64,000 nt of DNA, taken from the NCBI RefSeq assembly GCF_029835735.1, contig NZ_JAOEAL010000001.1, positions 1,612,001 to 1,676,000 on the forward strand. The letters are read 5' to 3'. The translations under genes and the position numbers were made by a program. This document shows, piece after piece, positions 42,128-52,153 of this stretch. The notes beneath the pieces were generated by a model. That model saw nothing but the letters and a program-made list of their open reading frames with translations, was not told the DNA's origin and made no database searches. The stretch's first letter is position 1; the number at the start of each line of letters is the position of its first letter. The DNA is from Shewanella sp. GD04112 (GTDB taxonomy: Bacteria > Pseudomonadota > Gammaproteobacteria > Enterobacterales > Shewanellaceae).

Positions 42128-43122
42128 ACCTGAACTCGGGATAAAAAAATTTGAACTAATAGCCCTCCAAGTGATCGGATCTTTCGACCAAGAGAAACCT
42201 CATCACACCGGAGGGCCTATGCATAAATTAGTGGAAGTGTTTTGTGATGTCGATGATTTTTGCGCTGTTTTCATTCCTGAATGGGAAAAAACGCTGTTAA
42301 CCGATGGCACACGCAAGCGTCAACGCGCTGGCCGTATGACGATGAGCGAAGTGATGACCATCATCATACTTTTTCAGATGTCCCACCACCGTGATTTCAA
42401 GAACTTCTACATCGGCTATCTGGCTCATTTCTACAAATCTGCTTTTCCTAATTTACTCAGCTATACCCGCTTTCTTGAGGTGATGCCCACGGCTTTAGTG
42501 CCGCTTTGCAGCTACTTTGCCAGCCTCAAGAGTGCTCCCACTGGCATTGAATTTGTTGATTCAACCAGCATCAAAGTGTGTCATAACCTACGTATTCATC
42601 GCCATAAAACCTTAGCGGGACTGGCGTGCAGAGGAAAAGGCACCATGGGGTGGTTCTATGGCTTTAAGCTGCATTTGATTGTGAATCATCAAGGTGGAAT
42701 CGTGGCGGCCAAAGTGACACCAGCGAATGAACATGACACAAAACCGGTGAAAGAGATGGTGCACAGTGATATGAATAAACTCTATGCAGATAAAGGGTAT
42801 ATCAGTAAAGCGCTATCGAGTGAATTACTGGAAAAAGGCGTCACACTGGTGACAAACGTGCGTAAAAATATGAAAGCGAAGGCAATGTCGTTGTGGGATA
42901 GAGCGATGCTGTCGAGACGTTTCATCATAGAAACCATCAACGACCAGTTAAAAAATATCTCTCAAATAGAGCACTCTAGACACCGCAGCGTGCATGGTTT
43001 TATGCTCAATATGATTGCGGGACTTATCGCCTATCAATTGAAAGACAATAAGCCACAACTGAACATCACTCACGCAGAGTTTAATGCTATTGCAGTTATG
43101 GCTTGTTAAACCGATATCAGGT
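42128..43122 (+). mobile_element. IS982-family insertion sequence with target duplication
   Basis: The ends ACCTGAACTCGG (42128-42139) and CCGATATCAGGT (43111-43122) are inverted at 10 of 12 positions. The element is 995 bp and flanked on both sides by TATCAC (42122-42127 and 43123-43128), a 6-bp target duplication. It lies in the short gap between the carrier's terminator and the end of dcp, so no gene is cut. Confidence 0.85.
42219..43109 (+). CDS. IS982-family DDE transposase
   Basis: The transposase is 296 residues from ATG 42219, which follows a CGGAGGG ribosome site (MHKLVEVFCDVDDFC is the usual IS982 start); an earlier in-frame start at 42102 lies outside the element and is rejected. 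DDE residues are in FVDSTSIKVCH, LYADKGYISKA and RFIIETINDQLKN. The frame is intact and the element ends look complete, so it is likely mobile. Confidence 0.92.
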   Translation: MHKLVEVFCDVDDFCAVFIPEWEKTLLTDGTRKRQRAGRMTMSEVMTIIILFQMSHHRDFKNFYIGYLAHFYKSAFPNLLSYTRFLEVMPTALVPLCSYFASLKSAPTGIEFVDSTSIKVCHNLRIHRHKTLAGLACRGKGTMGWFYGFKLHLIVNHQGGIVAAKVTPANEHDTKPVKEMVHSDMNKLYADKGYISKALSSELLEKGVTLVTNVRKNMKAKAMSLWDRAMLSRRFIIETINDQLKNISQIEHSRHRSVHGFMLNMIAGLIAYQLKDNKPQLNITHAEFNAIAVMAC

Positions 43123-43138
43123 TATCACACATCCCAAA

Positions 43139-45289
43139 TTACAGGGCGGTGTTGAGTCCACGGCGGTTCAATAACCCTTCGGTGGTAGGCTCTTGACCAC
43201 GGAAGTTTTTGTAAGCTTCCATTGGTGCAATGCTGTTGCCCACTTCGCGAATGGTCTTGCGGTATTTCATGCCGATTTCACGGTTTAAGCCACCTTGAGT
43301 TTGCACGTAAGCGTAGGCATCTGCCGCTAAAATCTCACTCCACATGTAAGCGTAGTAACTTGCTGAGTAACCACCTGGGAAGGCGTGGGCAAAGTAAGTT
43401 GACTTATAACGTGGTGGCACGGCGGTGATATTTAAGCCGTGTTTTTTCAGCGCATTGGCTTCAAATGTCGCCACATCTTGCAGTGGGGCATCTGGGCTTA
43501 ATGAGTGCCATTCCATGTCGACGAGCGCCGCAGCCATATACTCTAAGGTATCGAAGCCTTGGTTAAAGCTGCCGGATTTGAGCAGTTTTTGCAGCAAATC
43601 ATCGGGAATTGGCTTACCTGTTTCGTAGTGTTTGGCGTAGTTGGCTAACACTTTAGGGTGGGCTGCCCAGTCTTCTTCGAAGGTTGATGGGAATTCCACA
43701 AAGTCACGGGAGACAGAAGTACCCGCCAAGCTTGGGTAAGTCACCTTAGAGAACATACCGTGGGTACCATGGCCCATTTCGTGGAACATAGTGGTCACTT
43801 CGTTGTAGCTGACGAAGGTCGGTTGTCCCTCTGGCGCCTTTTTAATGTTCATCACGTTGACCACGACAGGCTTAGTGCCTTCGAGGAAGGATTGACCCGC
43901 GAACGAGCTCATCCATGCGCCGCCGCGTTTGCCTTCACGGGCAAAGTAGTCGGCGTAGAAAATCGCCATGCTTGAACCATCGGCATCAAACATTTCGTAG
44001 GCTTTCACATCCGGGTGGTACACGGGTAAATCTGGGCGCGGCTTTAAGGTGACGCCATAGAGTTCTTTGAGGGTGTAGAACACACCGTCTTCGAGTACGC
44101 GGTTAAATTCGAAATAAGGGCGAATGCTATTGGCATCGAGGGCGTATTTCTCTTGGCGAACCTTCTCAGCGTAGAATTCCCAGTCCCATGGCGCGAGTTC
44201 AAACTTGCCGCCAGTCTTGTCGATCATCGCTTGGATATCGGCAGCTTCTTTTTCGGTATTAGCGACGACGGCAGGCACCATTGAACCAAACATGCTGTAT
44301 ACCGCTTCAGGCGTTTTTGCCATTTGTGGCGCGAGGCGGTAGCTGGCCCAGTTTTCATAACCTAATAGAGCGGCACGCTCGGCACGTAATTGCGCAAGGC
44401 GAGACACTAAAGATGCGGTTTCGTTTTCACCCGTTAAGCCACGGTTTGCCGAGGCTTCCCAAATGCGTTGGCGCAGTTCACGGTTCTCTAAAGAGGCGAG
44501 AACAGGCTGGCGAGTGGTGTTGGTGATGTTGATTAAGTACTTACCTTCGTGGCCTGCGGCCTTGGCATCGTTTGCTGCCGAGGTGATTTCGCTGTCAGTC
44601 AGGCCCGCCAGTTGCTCTTTGTTATCGACAACGATGGCGATTTCTTTGGTTAAGCGCAGTAAACGTTGTGAGAACTCGTTGGTCAGCGTCGATTGTTCTT
44701 CGTTCAGGGCACGGATCTTCACTTTCTGCTCATCGGTCAGTTTAGCACCGGCCATGATAAAGCGTTGGTGATACACCTCAACCAAACGTACCGCTTCAGA
44801 CGTTAAGCCTAAGTTATTGCGGTCGTTATAAATAGTTTCAATACGGGCGAATAGTGCTGGATTGAGGTTGATGTTATCTGAGTGCGCTGCCATTTTCGGG
44901 GCCATCTCACCTTGGATTTTACGCAGGGCAGGATTGCTGTTTGAACCCGCGAGGTTGTAAAACACGCTCGATGCACGGGTCAGCAGGGCACCGCTTTTTT
45001 CCATGGCGACAATCGTGTTGTCGAAGGTTGGGGCGGCAGGATTGTTGGCAATGGCCAAAATCTCTTGATAATGCTCTTTAATGCCTTGCTCTAATGCGGG
45101 CTGAAAATGCTCGTCTTTAATGACACTAAAATCAGGCGCTTGGTATTGCAGCGTGCTGGCTTGGAACAGAGGATTTTGGGTTTGAACTGCGGTCACATTC
45201 GTCGCTTTAGTATCTTGAGTGCTGCAGCCTGCGAGTGCGCCTGTCATCAAAGTGGCGCCAATGGCGATGGCAATAAAACTTTTACGCAT
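43139..45289 (-). CDS. dcp: M3 family dipeptidyl carboxypeptidase (lipoprotein)
   Basis: This 716-residue zinc metallopeptidase of the M3 thimet-oligopeptidase group has the catalytic motif FHEMGHGTHG (HExxH) and the downstream FVEFPSTFEEDWA. It has a lipoprotein signal ending GALAGC, so it should be membrane-attached on the periplasmic side, as in the Dcp group of Shewanella, and removes C-terminal dipeptides from peptides. The IS982 element stops 16 bp after the end of this gene and has separated it from the shared terminator region. Confidence 0.9.
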   Translation of the reverse strand: MRKSFIAIAIGATLMTGALAGCSTQDTKATNVTAVQTQNPLFQASTLQYQAPDFSVIKDEHFQPALEQGIKEHYQEILAIANNPAAPTFDNTIVAMEKSGALLTRASSVFYNLAGSNSNPALRKIQGEMAPKMAAHSDNINLNPALFARIETIYNDRNNLGLTSEAVRLVEVYHQRFIMAGAKLTDEQKVKIRALNEEQSTLTNEFSQRLLRLTKEIAIVVDNKEQLAGLTDSEITSAANDAKAAGHEGKYLINITNTTRQPVLASLENRELRQRIWEASANRGLTGENETASLVSRLAQLRAERAALLGYENWASYRLAPQMAKTPEAVYSMFGSMVPAVVANTEKEAADIQAMIDKTGGKFELAPWDWEFYAEKVRQEKYALDANSIRPYFEFNRVLEDGVFYTLKELYGVTLKPRPDLPVYHPDVKAYEMFDADGSSMAIFYADYFAREGKRGGAWMSSFAGQSFLEGTKPVVVNVMNIKKAPEGQPTFVSYNEVTTMFHEMGHGTHGMFSKVTYPSLAGTSVSRDFVEFPSTFEEDWAAHPKVLANYAKHYETGKPIPDDLLQKLLKSGSFNQGFDTLEYMAAALVDMEWHSLSPDAPLQDVATFEANALKKHGLNITAVPPRYKSTYFAHAFPGGYSASYYAYMWSEILAADAYAYVQTQGGLNREIGMKYRKTIREVGNSIAPMEAYKNFRGQEPTTEGLLNRRGLNTAL

Positions 45290-45391
45290 AGTTGAGTGAT
45301 TTCCTTAGAATTGTAGTTTTTTGTGACTCTAGCGTTACTAACTTAAATAGGACTGAAAACCTATGGGGTGAAGTTGTAAGTAAAAGTAAAC

Positions 45392-45422
45392 AAAAAAAGC
45401 GCCCTACAACCGTAGGGCGCTT
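45392..45422 (-). terminator. terminator of the multihaem cytochrome gene
   Basis: AAGCGCCCTAC and GTAGGGCGCTT form an 11-bp stem with a four-base loop; on the minus strand it runs into seven T. The IS-free gap also holds the dcp promoter. Confidence 0.85.
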
Positions 45423-45460
45423 GAACTATTTTCTTGCAGGGAAAATAGCGGGACGACTAG

Positions 45461-47551
45461 TTATTTACGGGTAAAGTTATGGTACTTGTCGATACCAGAG
45501 CTGCTACCTGTGTTGTGGCACACGGCACAAGATTCACCCGTAGGTTGCTTGAACCAATCGCCAGTGGCTGGCACGCTGATCTCGCCACCGTTGCTCACCA
45601 TGTGGGCTTTAACTGCATCGCCAGTATGGCAGGCATAACAGTTAGCGGTAACAGGGCTGGTCATCTTGCTGCCGGGTTCAAGAATGTATTGATTTGGCAC
45701 TTTGTTTAAATCAATAGCGGTTTCGTGACAGGCAACACAGCTAGTGACTGGGTTGATAGCGCCTGCGCCGTTCGCTGTCTTGGCTTGGGTGCCGTCGGCC
45801 TTCATCTCACCAACATTTGCACCATTACCCCAGTGCCAGCTGTGGATCATAGGACCAAAACCTGCACCCAGTGTGGCCGAAGTCCGAGCCATGCCGTTAT
45901 CGTGGCAGGCAATACAGCCGTTACCGCCTTGGTCGAATGCACCGTTTTTGTGGAAAGCGGTGGCATCGTTGTGGCAAGTCGTACAGCTGTTATCGCTGAT
46001 CACAGTGCGACGTTCAAAACCAGATACTTTCTCAGCACTTACTGGATTAACTACATCTGAGTAGGCGGTGAAAGAAACACCCATTGAACCGTCATAGCCC
46101 TTGGCTCTGAGGTTACCATTGCTTTGATAGCGTTGATTACCGTCGTATTCCATCCAGCCTGCGGTGCTGAAGGTGACCCGTGCAGAGTAAGCATAGTTAG
46201 CATTCACTGCGCTGATATCCGTCAGTAGGTGACAGATATTCTTAGTACCATCGGTGTTGTAACCATAGTAATAGTTTGTACGGTTACCTGGGCGGCCTAC
46301 TAAGGTGTTGTTGTCATAAGCATGCAGATAGGCACCAGCGTAGACAATCGGCTTCTTGGCATCAAATACCAGAGGATCTGAGTAGTTGAAGTTATCTTTA
46401 ATGCTAAAGATGTTGCCGTCAGTGTCTTTCACTGTGATGGTGGTACACCAACCGGGTTCCGCTTTCGCTACGCTTGAGCCATCGGGCGCATAGTGGTCGG
46501 TTAAGGTGGAAATATCATCTACTTTAACGGGGGTTGAGAGTGTTACTTGGTACTTAGCACGGATAGCTTGACGCTCGGTAATGCCTTCTTTGCCTTCATG
46601 CATTGGGCGCACATCGGCACCGTTACTTGGCACAATCGCACCTGGTACGCCGCCAGTGTTGTGGCAGTCGATACAACCAGGGCCTGAAACGCTGATATTG
46701 GTTGGCGCTTCAACGTGGCAAGAAGTACAGTTCATCACGCTGAAATCTTTAGTGAATTTCTGGTGATTAATGTGGCCAATTTTAGACAGTGTATTGGTGG
46801 CGTAACCGCCGATAGAGAAGCCTTCGGCATTTTTCGCGCCGCGGCTCACCGAGCCGTGACAGACCAAACAGCCTTCAACGAAAGTGACTTCGCTGTCCAT
46901 ACCTGTAGCGACATAGCTAGCATGGCGACGTGGGCTAGTGGCGTAATCGACGTGACAAGCATAGCAACTGTCGGTGGTGGTTGAATGCGTGCCTTCAGGC
47001 TTATTCACAACCATTGGCGCAGAGCGCGCAATACCGCTTTCGCTGTTACCGCCGACTCTGAGCCAGACGATGCCTTCAGTACTGGCGTTGACACCTTTCA
47101 TTGGAGCTTTAAAGCTGTAATGACCATCGCCTAGCGACTTGATTTCAGCGCCTTCAGTGGCTTGAGTTGCAGCGCCGCCGATATGCACGTTGTCGGTGAC
47201 ATTGTTAATGTCGGCTTCGTCGCGGTTATTGATAAAGCCTTTGTCGGTTAAGGCGGCGACTTTAGCTTCTGCATTTAACAGGCCATTGACTAAGTTGCCG
47301 TTTTCGTCGGTGACTTCAAATTCATAGGTGATACTGCCTTCGCCAAAGCTGTAGCCCAGTACTTTAACATTGGTCACCGCTGAACTTGTAACTGGTGGTG
47401 GCGTCCATGGGTCTCCAGGCTTACCGGGTTGACCTGGATCGCCGGGTTGGCCTGGTGCGCCGTCTTTACCATCACTGCCACAGCCTGCTAGAGCGCCAGT
47501 TAGGGCGATTGCGACTAGGTATGCCAGTTTTTTAGATGTGAATATTCTCAT
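45461..47551 (-). CDS. OmcA/MtrC-family multihaem lipoprotein cytochrome c
   Basis: This 696-residue outer-membrane lipoprotein cytochrome has a signal ending ALAGC. A collagen-like stretch (GAPGQPGDPGQPGKPGDP) follows, then an OmcA/MtrC-type beta domain and two haem-bearing domains. I count nine CxxCH motifs: CYACH, CLVCH, CTSCH, CIDCH, CTTCH, CIACH, CVACH, CYACH and CAVCH, while the decahaem members have ten. Cysteines in PGWCTT and NICHLL may form a disulfide. Role: extracellular electron transfer. Of ATGs at 47563, 47554 and 47551, the last is best placed after GGAG. No mtrAB-like partners are adjacent. Confidence 0.88.
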   Translation of the reverse strand: MRIFTSKKLAYLVAIALTGALAGCGSDGKDGAPGQPGDPGQPGKPGDPWTPPPVTSSAVTNVKVLGYSFGEGSITYEFEVTDENGNLVNGLLNAEAKVAALTDKGFINNRDEADINNVTDNVHIGGAATQATEGAEIKSLGDGHYSFKAPMKGVNASTEGIVWLRVGGNSESGIARSAPMVVNKPEGTHSTTTDSCYACHVDYATSPRRHASYVATGMDSEVTFVEGCLVCHGSVSRGAKNAEGFSIGGYATNTLSKIGHINHQKFTKDFSVMNCTSCHVEAPTNISVSGPGCIDCHNTGGVPGAIVPSNGADVRPMHEGKEGITERQAIRAKYQVTLSTPVKVDDISTLTDHYAPDGSSVAKAEPGWCTTITVKDTDGNIFSIKDNFNYSDPLVFDAKKPIVYAGAYLHAYDNNTLVGRPGNRTNYYYGYNTDGTKNICHLLTDISAVNANYAYSARVTFSTAGWMEYDGNQRYQSNGNLRAKGYDGSMGVSFTAYSDVVNPVSAEKVSGFERRTVISDNSCTTCHNDATAFHKNGAFDQGGNGCIACHDNGMARTSATLGAGFGPMIHSWHWGNGANVGEMKADGTQAKTANGAGAINPVTSCVACHETAIDLNKVPNQYILEPGSKMTSPVTANCYACHTGDAVKAHMVSNGGEISVPATGDWFKQPTGESCAVCHNTGSSSGIDKYHNFTRK

Positions 47552-47563
47552 CATAATCTCCAT

Positions 47564-48090
47564 TTAATCCAATACGCATTTAAAGGCACGGATTGCAGCA
47601 CTAAAGTTTGCAGGGGAGATTAGTGCTTTGAGCCGCTGATTTAATTTGCAAGCGTTCGAATAACTTTTTTTGTTTTTGTGAGTACATTTGTCTCGAGCAA
47701 ATATTACGGATAATGGAATGTTTGTTTTTTGAACCAAACCGCATTTTAGCCTATATCTTTGGAGGTAGATCTCAATTTTAAATATTTGTTAATGTGTCAT
47801 TTCTTATATAAAACAATATTTAAGGTTAAATTAAGCTTATTGTAACAATTGGGCTGTGACAGGGTTTGTCTGATGACTATTTTCTGGTTTGGACGGAAAT
47901 ACGAACAATCATGTTAAGCCGAGGTAGAAGAGGTCGTTGGTTTAATATCCGTTCGAAGCCACAAGATTGGGATTTCAGTAGAAAAGCTGAGATTGGCCTA
48001 GTGTGTTAGGGCACGGCGCAATGGTAAACTAGGCGCCATAAGCTCTGGCAACAGAGAAACAATAAATTTAAGTTAAAAAAGGGATTCGTT
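47564..48090. other. divergent promoter region, cytochrome / tdk
   Basis: This 527-bp gap, A+T-rich near the cytochrome, contains the promoters of both genes. I see no tRNA, small gene or clear CRP/FNR dyad. A purine-rich leader (AAAAAAGGGA) precedes the TTG start of tdk. Confidence 0.35.
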
Positions 48091-48669
48091 TTGGCGCAAT
48101 TGTATTTTTACTATTCAGCAATGAATGCGGGTAAATCCACCTCTCTATTACAATCTTCCTATAACTACCGCGAGCGCGGCATGAATACCCTAGTGATGAC
48201 GGCCTCTATCGACGACAGATACGGTAAAGGTAAGGTGGCATCACGTATTGGTATTGAAACCGATGCCCAGGTATTTAGCAGCCACGACAATCTGATAGAC
48301 ATGATCACCACGGCGCACCAACAGAATCATTTGAGCTGTGTGCTGGTGGACGAGTGCCAATTCTTAAGCAAAGAGCAAGTTAAACAACTTACTTATGTTG
48401 TTGATAAAATTGATATCCCAGTTTTGTGCTATGGTTTACGTACCGACTTCCAAGGTGAACTCTTCACTGGCAGTCATTATTTGTTGGCATGGGCCGATAA
48501 GTTAGTCGAGCTGAAAACCATTTGTCACTGTGGACGCAAAGCCAATATGGTGGTGCGTCTTGATGGTGAAGGTAAAGTGATGCGCGAAGGTGAGCAGGTG
48601 GCAATCGGCGGTAATGAAAGTTACGAATCGGTTTGCCGTAAGCATTTTCGTGAGTTTATTTGGGATTGA
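48091..48669 (+). CDS. tdk: thymidine kinase
   Basis: Phosphorylates thymidine to dTMP with ATP. This 192-residue type II kinase has the Walker A motif [11 protein letters not shown] (residues 11-21), VLVDECQFL with the Walker B acid, lid segment and zinc-binding cysteines (CHCGRKAN and CRKHF). It starts with TTG 48091, preceded by AAAAAAGGGA about 5 bases upstream, and [14 protein letters not shown] is the standard N-terminus of Shewanella/Vibrio tdk, so the unusual start is credible. Confidence 0.95.
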   Translation: MAQLYFYYSAMNAGKSTSLLQSSYNYRERGMNTLVMTASIDDRYGKGKVASRIGIETDAQVFSSHDNLIDMITTAHQQNHLSCVLVDECQFLSKEQVKQLTYVVDKIDIPVLCYGLRTDFQGELFTGSHYLLAWADKLVELKTICHCGRKANMVVRLDGEGKVMREGEQVAIGGNESYESVCRKHFREFIWD

Positions 48670-48956
48670 TTGAAGCCTCAAGCGCGGTTAGCACTTGCGA
48701 TAAGTTGCTAAGTATTTTTGCGCTAACCACTTTGAGGCGCGCTGCCAACTCATTAAAATACGGTGAGATCTAACAAGAGACGCAATGATCCTGTGTTGTT
48801 AGGTCTTGCTCAATGAAGGCAAAGGAATGTATTTGCAGACTCATGCACAGTGGACGAACTTAAGTGTGAGTTTTGCCCTGATACTGGATGTGTTGAGCAT
48901 AGGTTGGGAACTTTCCCACGTAGAAAGGATTTGTTAAGTGATTTTTGGGAGCCGTT
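48670..48956. other. gap between tdk and the PBP-like gene
   Basis: This 287-bp gap has an open frame (48850-49086) that largely overlaps the PBP start and is not called. I see no terminator with a good T-run directly after tdk. Confidence 0.3.
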
Positions 48957-51900
48957 TTGCCTAATTCTACGCAAGAAATGCAATTCGAAAATTATCGTCC
49001 TCGTCCGCCACAACCCGAACCTAAGGCTAAGCGTCAGCGCAAGCCGAGATCTAAGGGGCGTGTCTGGTTCCTGTTTTTTATTCTGATTATCTGTGTGGCG
49101 ATTTTAATTGGCCAAGAGGTTAAAACCTCTTATTTCCAGTCTAAGTATGTTCATCAATATGCGCAGACCTTGACCTATGAGCTGAAAAATCAGCCCACTC
49201 AGTCAATTATCTATCCAAGTTACGGACCCTTCGATGAACGTCACGGCTACAGTAAGTTGCCCCAGTACATCGATAGATTGCTTCAGCGTAATTTCCAAGT
49301 GACGCAGCAAGTGGAGTTTTCCCCTGCGCTACAGGAATACGCCCAAATGGGCTTTTTCCCGCCTTACCATGAGAAGGCGCAATCGGGGTTAGCGCTGCTG
49401 GATTGTCGCAATACCGATCTCTATGAGTTTGCTTATCCTAAACGTGTGTACCAAGATGACGATAAAATCCCCAATGAAATCGTCAATACCTTGTTATTTA
49501 TTGAAAACCGCGAGCTGTGGACGACTGAGCCTAAACTTAATCCGGTGATCGACTGGCCACGCTTTATTGTGGCGGGGATGAGTCAAATCGCTGAAATGGT
49601 GGGGATGAATGTTTCTACCGCCGGTGGCAGTACACTGGCGACGCAAATTGAGAAGTTTCGCCATTCCTCCCAAGGGTTAACCTTAAGCATTAAGGATAAG
49701 CTGCTGCAAATTGGCTCGGCCACAGTGCGGGTTTATCAGCAGGGGGAAATTACTGAGCCTGCCCGTAAGCGGATTATTCAAGATTATTTAAATACTGTGC
49801 CTTTATCCTCAGCGCCTAACCACGGTGAAGTACATGGCATAGGCGATGGCCTGTGGGCGTGGTTTGGTACCGATTTCGATACCGCCAATAAACTGCTTGC
49901 TTCGCCGCAAATCAAAGCCAATGCCGCTAAGCGTGGCCAAGTGTTCCGTCAAGTGGTGGCCTTGATGATTGCCCAGCGCCGTCCTTCCTATTATTTGTTA
50001 CAGGGACATGAGGATTTAGAAAATCTGGTCGACAGCCATATTCGTTTACTCGGCCAATACTATTTGATTGACCGCCAACTTAGAGACGCAGCGCTTGCTC
50101 AAAAACTGCAGTTTAAGGTGGCTAAAGCCCAACGTAATACCCAGTCGGGAGCGGATAAGGGCGTTAATACGATACGCATTCGTACTGCGGGCATGTTAAA
50201 TGTCGGCCTGTATGATTTGGACCGCCTCGATTTGACCGTCAACAGCAGCTTGCACAGCGACTTACAACAACAGGTGAGTCATTACTTACGCAGTCTTGGG
50301 CAGGCCGCTACGGCCGAGAAGGTAGGCCTCTTAGGTGAGCGATTACTCGAACCCAGCCAACTGCAAAACGTGCTCTACAGTTTTACCCTCTATGAAAAAA
50401 CCGAGACGGCGAACCGTGTGCGGGTGCAAACCGACAGTACTGACCAACCCTTCGATATTAACGAGGGCAGTAAGTTAGAGCTGGGCTCGACGGCCAAACT
50501 CAGGGTGCTCGCAACTTACCTTGAGATCATTGCCGAGATCCACGACAAATACTCGAAGAAACACGGCATTGAGTTGGAGTCGATTGAGATTGAACCCCGC
50601 GACCATCTCACGCGCTGGGCGATTGATTACTTGATTGTGAATCCGGATAGACGCCTCGACCGCATGCTGGATGCGGCGTTGCAACGGGAATACTCAGCCT
50701 CACCGAATGAGCAATTCTTCACGGGTGGCGGTTTACATGTGTTTAATAACTTTAAAAAATCAGAAGATTTTAAAGTGCCGACCATGTACGAGGCGTTGCA
50801 AAACTCCATCAACTTACCCTTCGTTCGTTTGATGCGTGACATAGTCAACTACAGCAGTAGTATGCAAAACGAAGGCAATATGGCGCGTCTGCTGCGCAAC
50901 GATAAGGATCCACGCCGTGAGGAGTATTTGCGGGTGTTTGCGGACCGCGAAGGCAATACCTTCGTCAATAAGTTCTACCGTAAATATAAGAAAGTGGCGC
51001 CCAATGAGCGTTTAGAGCTGTTCTTCGATGGCCAAACCCAAGCGGAGCAGCAGCTCACTGCGGCTTACCGTTATTTGCAGCCTAATGAGTCTGTGGCCTC
51101 GTTTAAGGCCTTCTTGCAGCAGCGTTTGCCGCAAAACAATTACACAGATAAGCGCATCAAAGAGCTGTATAACAAGTACGGCCCTGAAAAATATAATCTG
51201 CCTGACCAAGGTTATATTGCGCGGGTGCATCCACTCGAGCTATGGGTGCTCGATTACTTGAATCAACACCCTGAGGCTAATCTCAACGATGTGAAGGAGG
51301 CCAGTAAATATGAGCGCCAAGAGGTTTATCGTTGGTTGTTCAGAACGCGCCATAAAAACGCGCGGGATGTGCGGGTACAGGTAATGCTGGAGGTGGAAGC
51401 CTTCCTCGACATTCATCAACGTTGGGCGCGTTTAGGCTATCCATTTGAATCTATGGTGCCTTCTTTAGGCTCGGCACTTGGCAGTTCGGGTGACAGACCC
51501 GCGGCGCTGGCGGAATTGATGGGGATTATTCAAAACGATGGTTATCGTTTACCGACGGTGCGGATTAATCAACTGCACTTTGCCGAGGAAACCCCCTATG
51601 AAGTTCGGCTCGAAAACCAAAATACTCAAGGTGAACGAGTGATGCGCCATGAAGTCGCCCAAGCCTTAAAGGCGGCGCTGGCAAACGTCGTTCAAAACGG
51701 TACTGCACGACGTCTTAAGGGCATCTTTACCGACGACAACGGTGAGATGCTGGCAATTGGTGGTAAAACGGGGACGGGTGATAACCGTATCGTGACTCAG
51801 ATGCAGCAGGGCCGCAAAGTGGCTACCACTGCGATGAACCGTACCGCGACTTTTGTGTTCTACTTAGGCGATAACTACTTCGGCACCTTAACAGCGTTTG

Positions 51901-52028
51901 TGCCGGGCAGTAAGTCGGACGATTTTAGTTTTACTTCGGCTCTGCCATTACAAGTGATGAAAGGCATGATGCCAATTCTCGCGCCTTATGTGAAATCTTC
52001 GAAGGGCATGTGTGTGCGGGATGAGTAA
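48957..52028 (+). CDS. large class A PBP-like transglycosylase/transpeptidase
   Basis: This protein of about 1023 residues has one membrane anchor (VWFLFFILIICVAILIG) after a basic, proline-rich cytoplasmic tail. A GT51 transglycosylase domain follows: LLFIENRELW with the catalytic Glu, TAGGSTLATQIEKF, and ARKRIIQDYLNTVPL. A transpeptidase-like domain follows with LGSTAKLRV (SxxK-type serine) and GGKTGTGDN (KTG). The long stretch between them (about 610-820) is not typical of PBP1a/1b and matches nothing I know. TTG 48957 has GGGAG 6 bases upstream; ATG 48990 is a fallback. It may build peptidoglycan under special conditions. Confidence 0.82.
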   Translation: MPNSTQEMQFENYRPRPPQPEPKAKRQRKPRSKGRVWFLFFILIICVAILIGQEVKTSYFQSKYVHQYAQTLTYELKNQPTQSIIYPSYGPFDERHGYSKLPQYIDRLLQRNFQVTQQVEFSPALQEYAQMGFFPPYHEKAQSGLALLDCRNTDLYEFAYPKRVYQDDDKIPNEIVNTLLFIENRELWTTEPKLNPVIDWPRFIVAGMSQIAEMVGMNVSTAGGSTLATQIEKFRHSSQGLTLSIKDKLLQIGSATVRVYQQGEITEPARKRIIQDYLNTVPLSSAPNHGEVHGIGDGLWAWFGTDFDTANKLLASPQIKANAAKRGQVFRQVVALMIAQRRPSYYLLQGHEDLENLVDSHIRLLGQYYLIDRQLRDAALAQKLQFKVAKAQRNTQSGADKGVNTIRIRTAGMLNVGLYDLDRLDLTVNSSLHSDLQQQVSHYLRSLGQAATAEKVGLLGERLLEPSQLQNVLYSFTLYEKTETANRVRVQTDSTDQPFDINEGSKLELGSTAKLRVLATYLEIIAEIHDKYSKKHGIELESIEIEPRDHLTRWAIDYLIVNPDRRLDRMLDAALQREYSASPNEQFFTGGGLHVFNNFKKSEDFKVPTMYEALQNSINLPFVRLMRDIVNYSSSMQNEGNMARLLRNDKDPRREEYLRVFADREGNTFVNKFYRKYKKVAPNERLELFFDGQTQAEQQLTAAYRYLQPNESVASFKAFLQQRLPQNNYTDKRIKELYNKYGPEKYNLPDQGYIARVHPLELWVLDYLNQHPEANLNDVKEASKYERQEVYRWLFRTRHKNARDVRVQVMLEVEAFLDIHQRWARLGYPFESMVPSLGSALGSSGDRPAALAELMGIIQNDGYRLPTVRINQLHFAEETPYEVRLENQNTQGERVMRHEVAQALKAALANVVQNGTARRLKGIFTDDNGEMLAIGGKTGTGDNRIVTQMQQGRKVATTAMNRTATFVFYLGDNYFGTLTAFVPGSKSDDFSFTSALPLQVMKGMMPILAPYVKSSKGMCVRDE

Positions 52029-52101
52029 TGACTCACTTTTGCGATATGCGTTTTTGATACATCAGCATTGAAATGCTAGCTTGAGGTTCCTTAGATAAAG
52101 C

Positions 52102-52138
52102 AAACCCCGCAGCCGTGAATCGGTTTGCGGGGTTTTTA
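52102..52138 (+). terminator. terminator between PBP-like gene and dctD
   Basis: AAACCCCGCA pairs with TGCGGGGTTT, followed by TTATT on the plus strand. It lies between the convergent PBP-like and dctD genes. Confidence 0.8.
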
Positions 52139-52153
52139 TTGGCACCGACAGTA

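Noticed and set aside
48850..49086. 78-codon plus-strand frame with several cysteines
   Set aside because: Mostly overlaps the start of the PBP-like gene in another frame; Cys content is coincidental.
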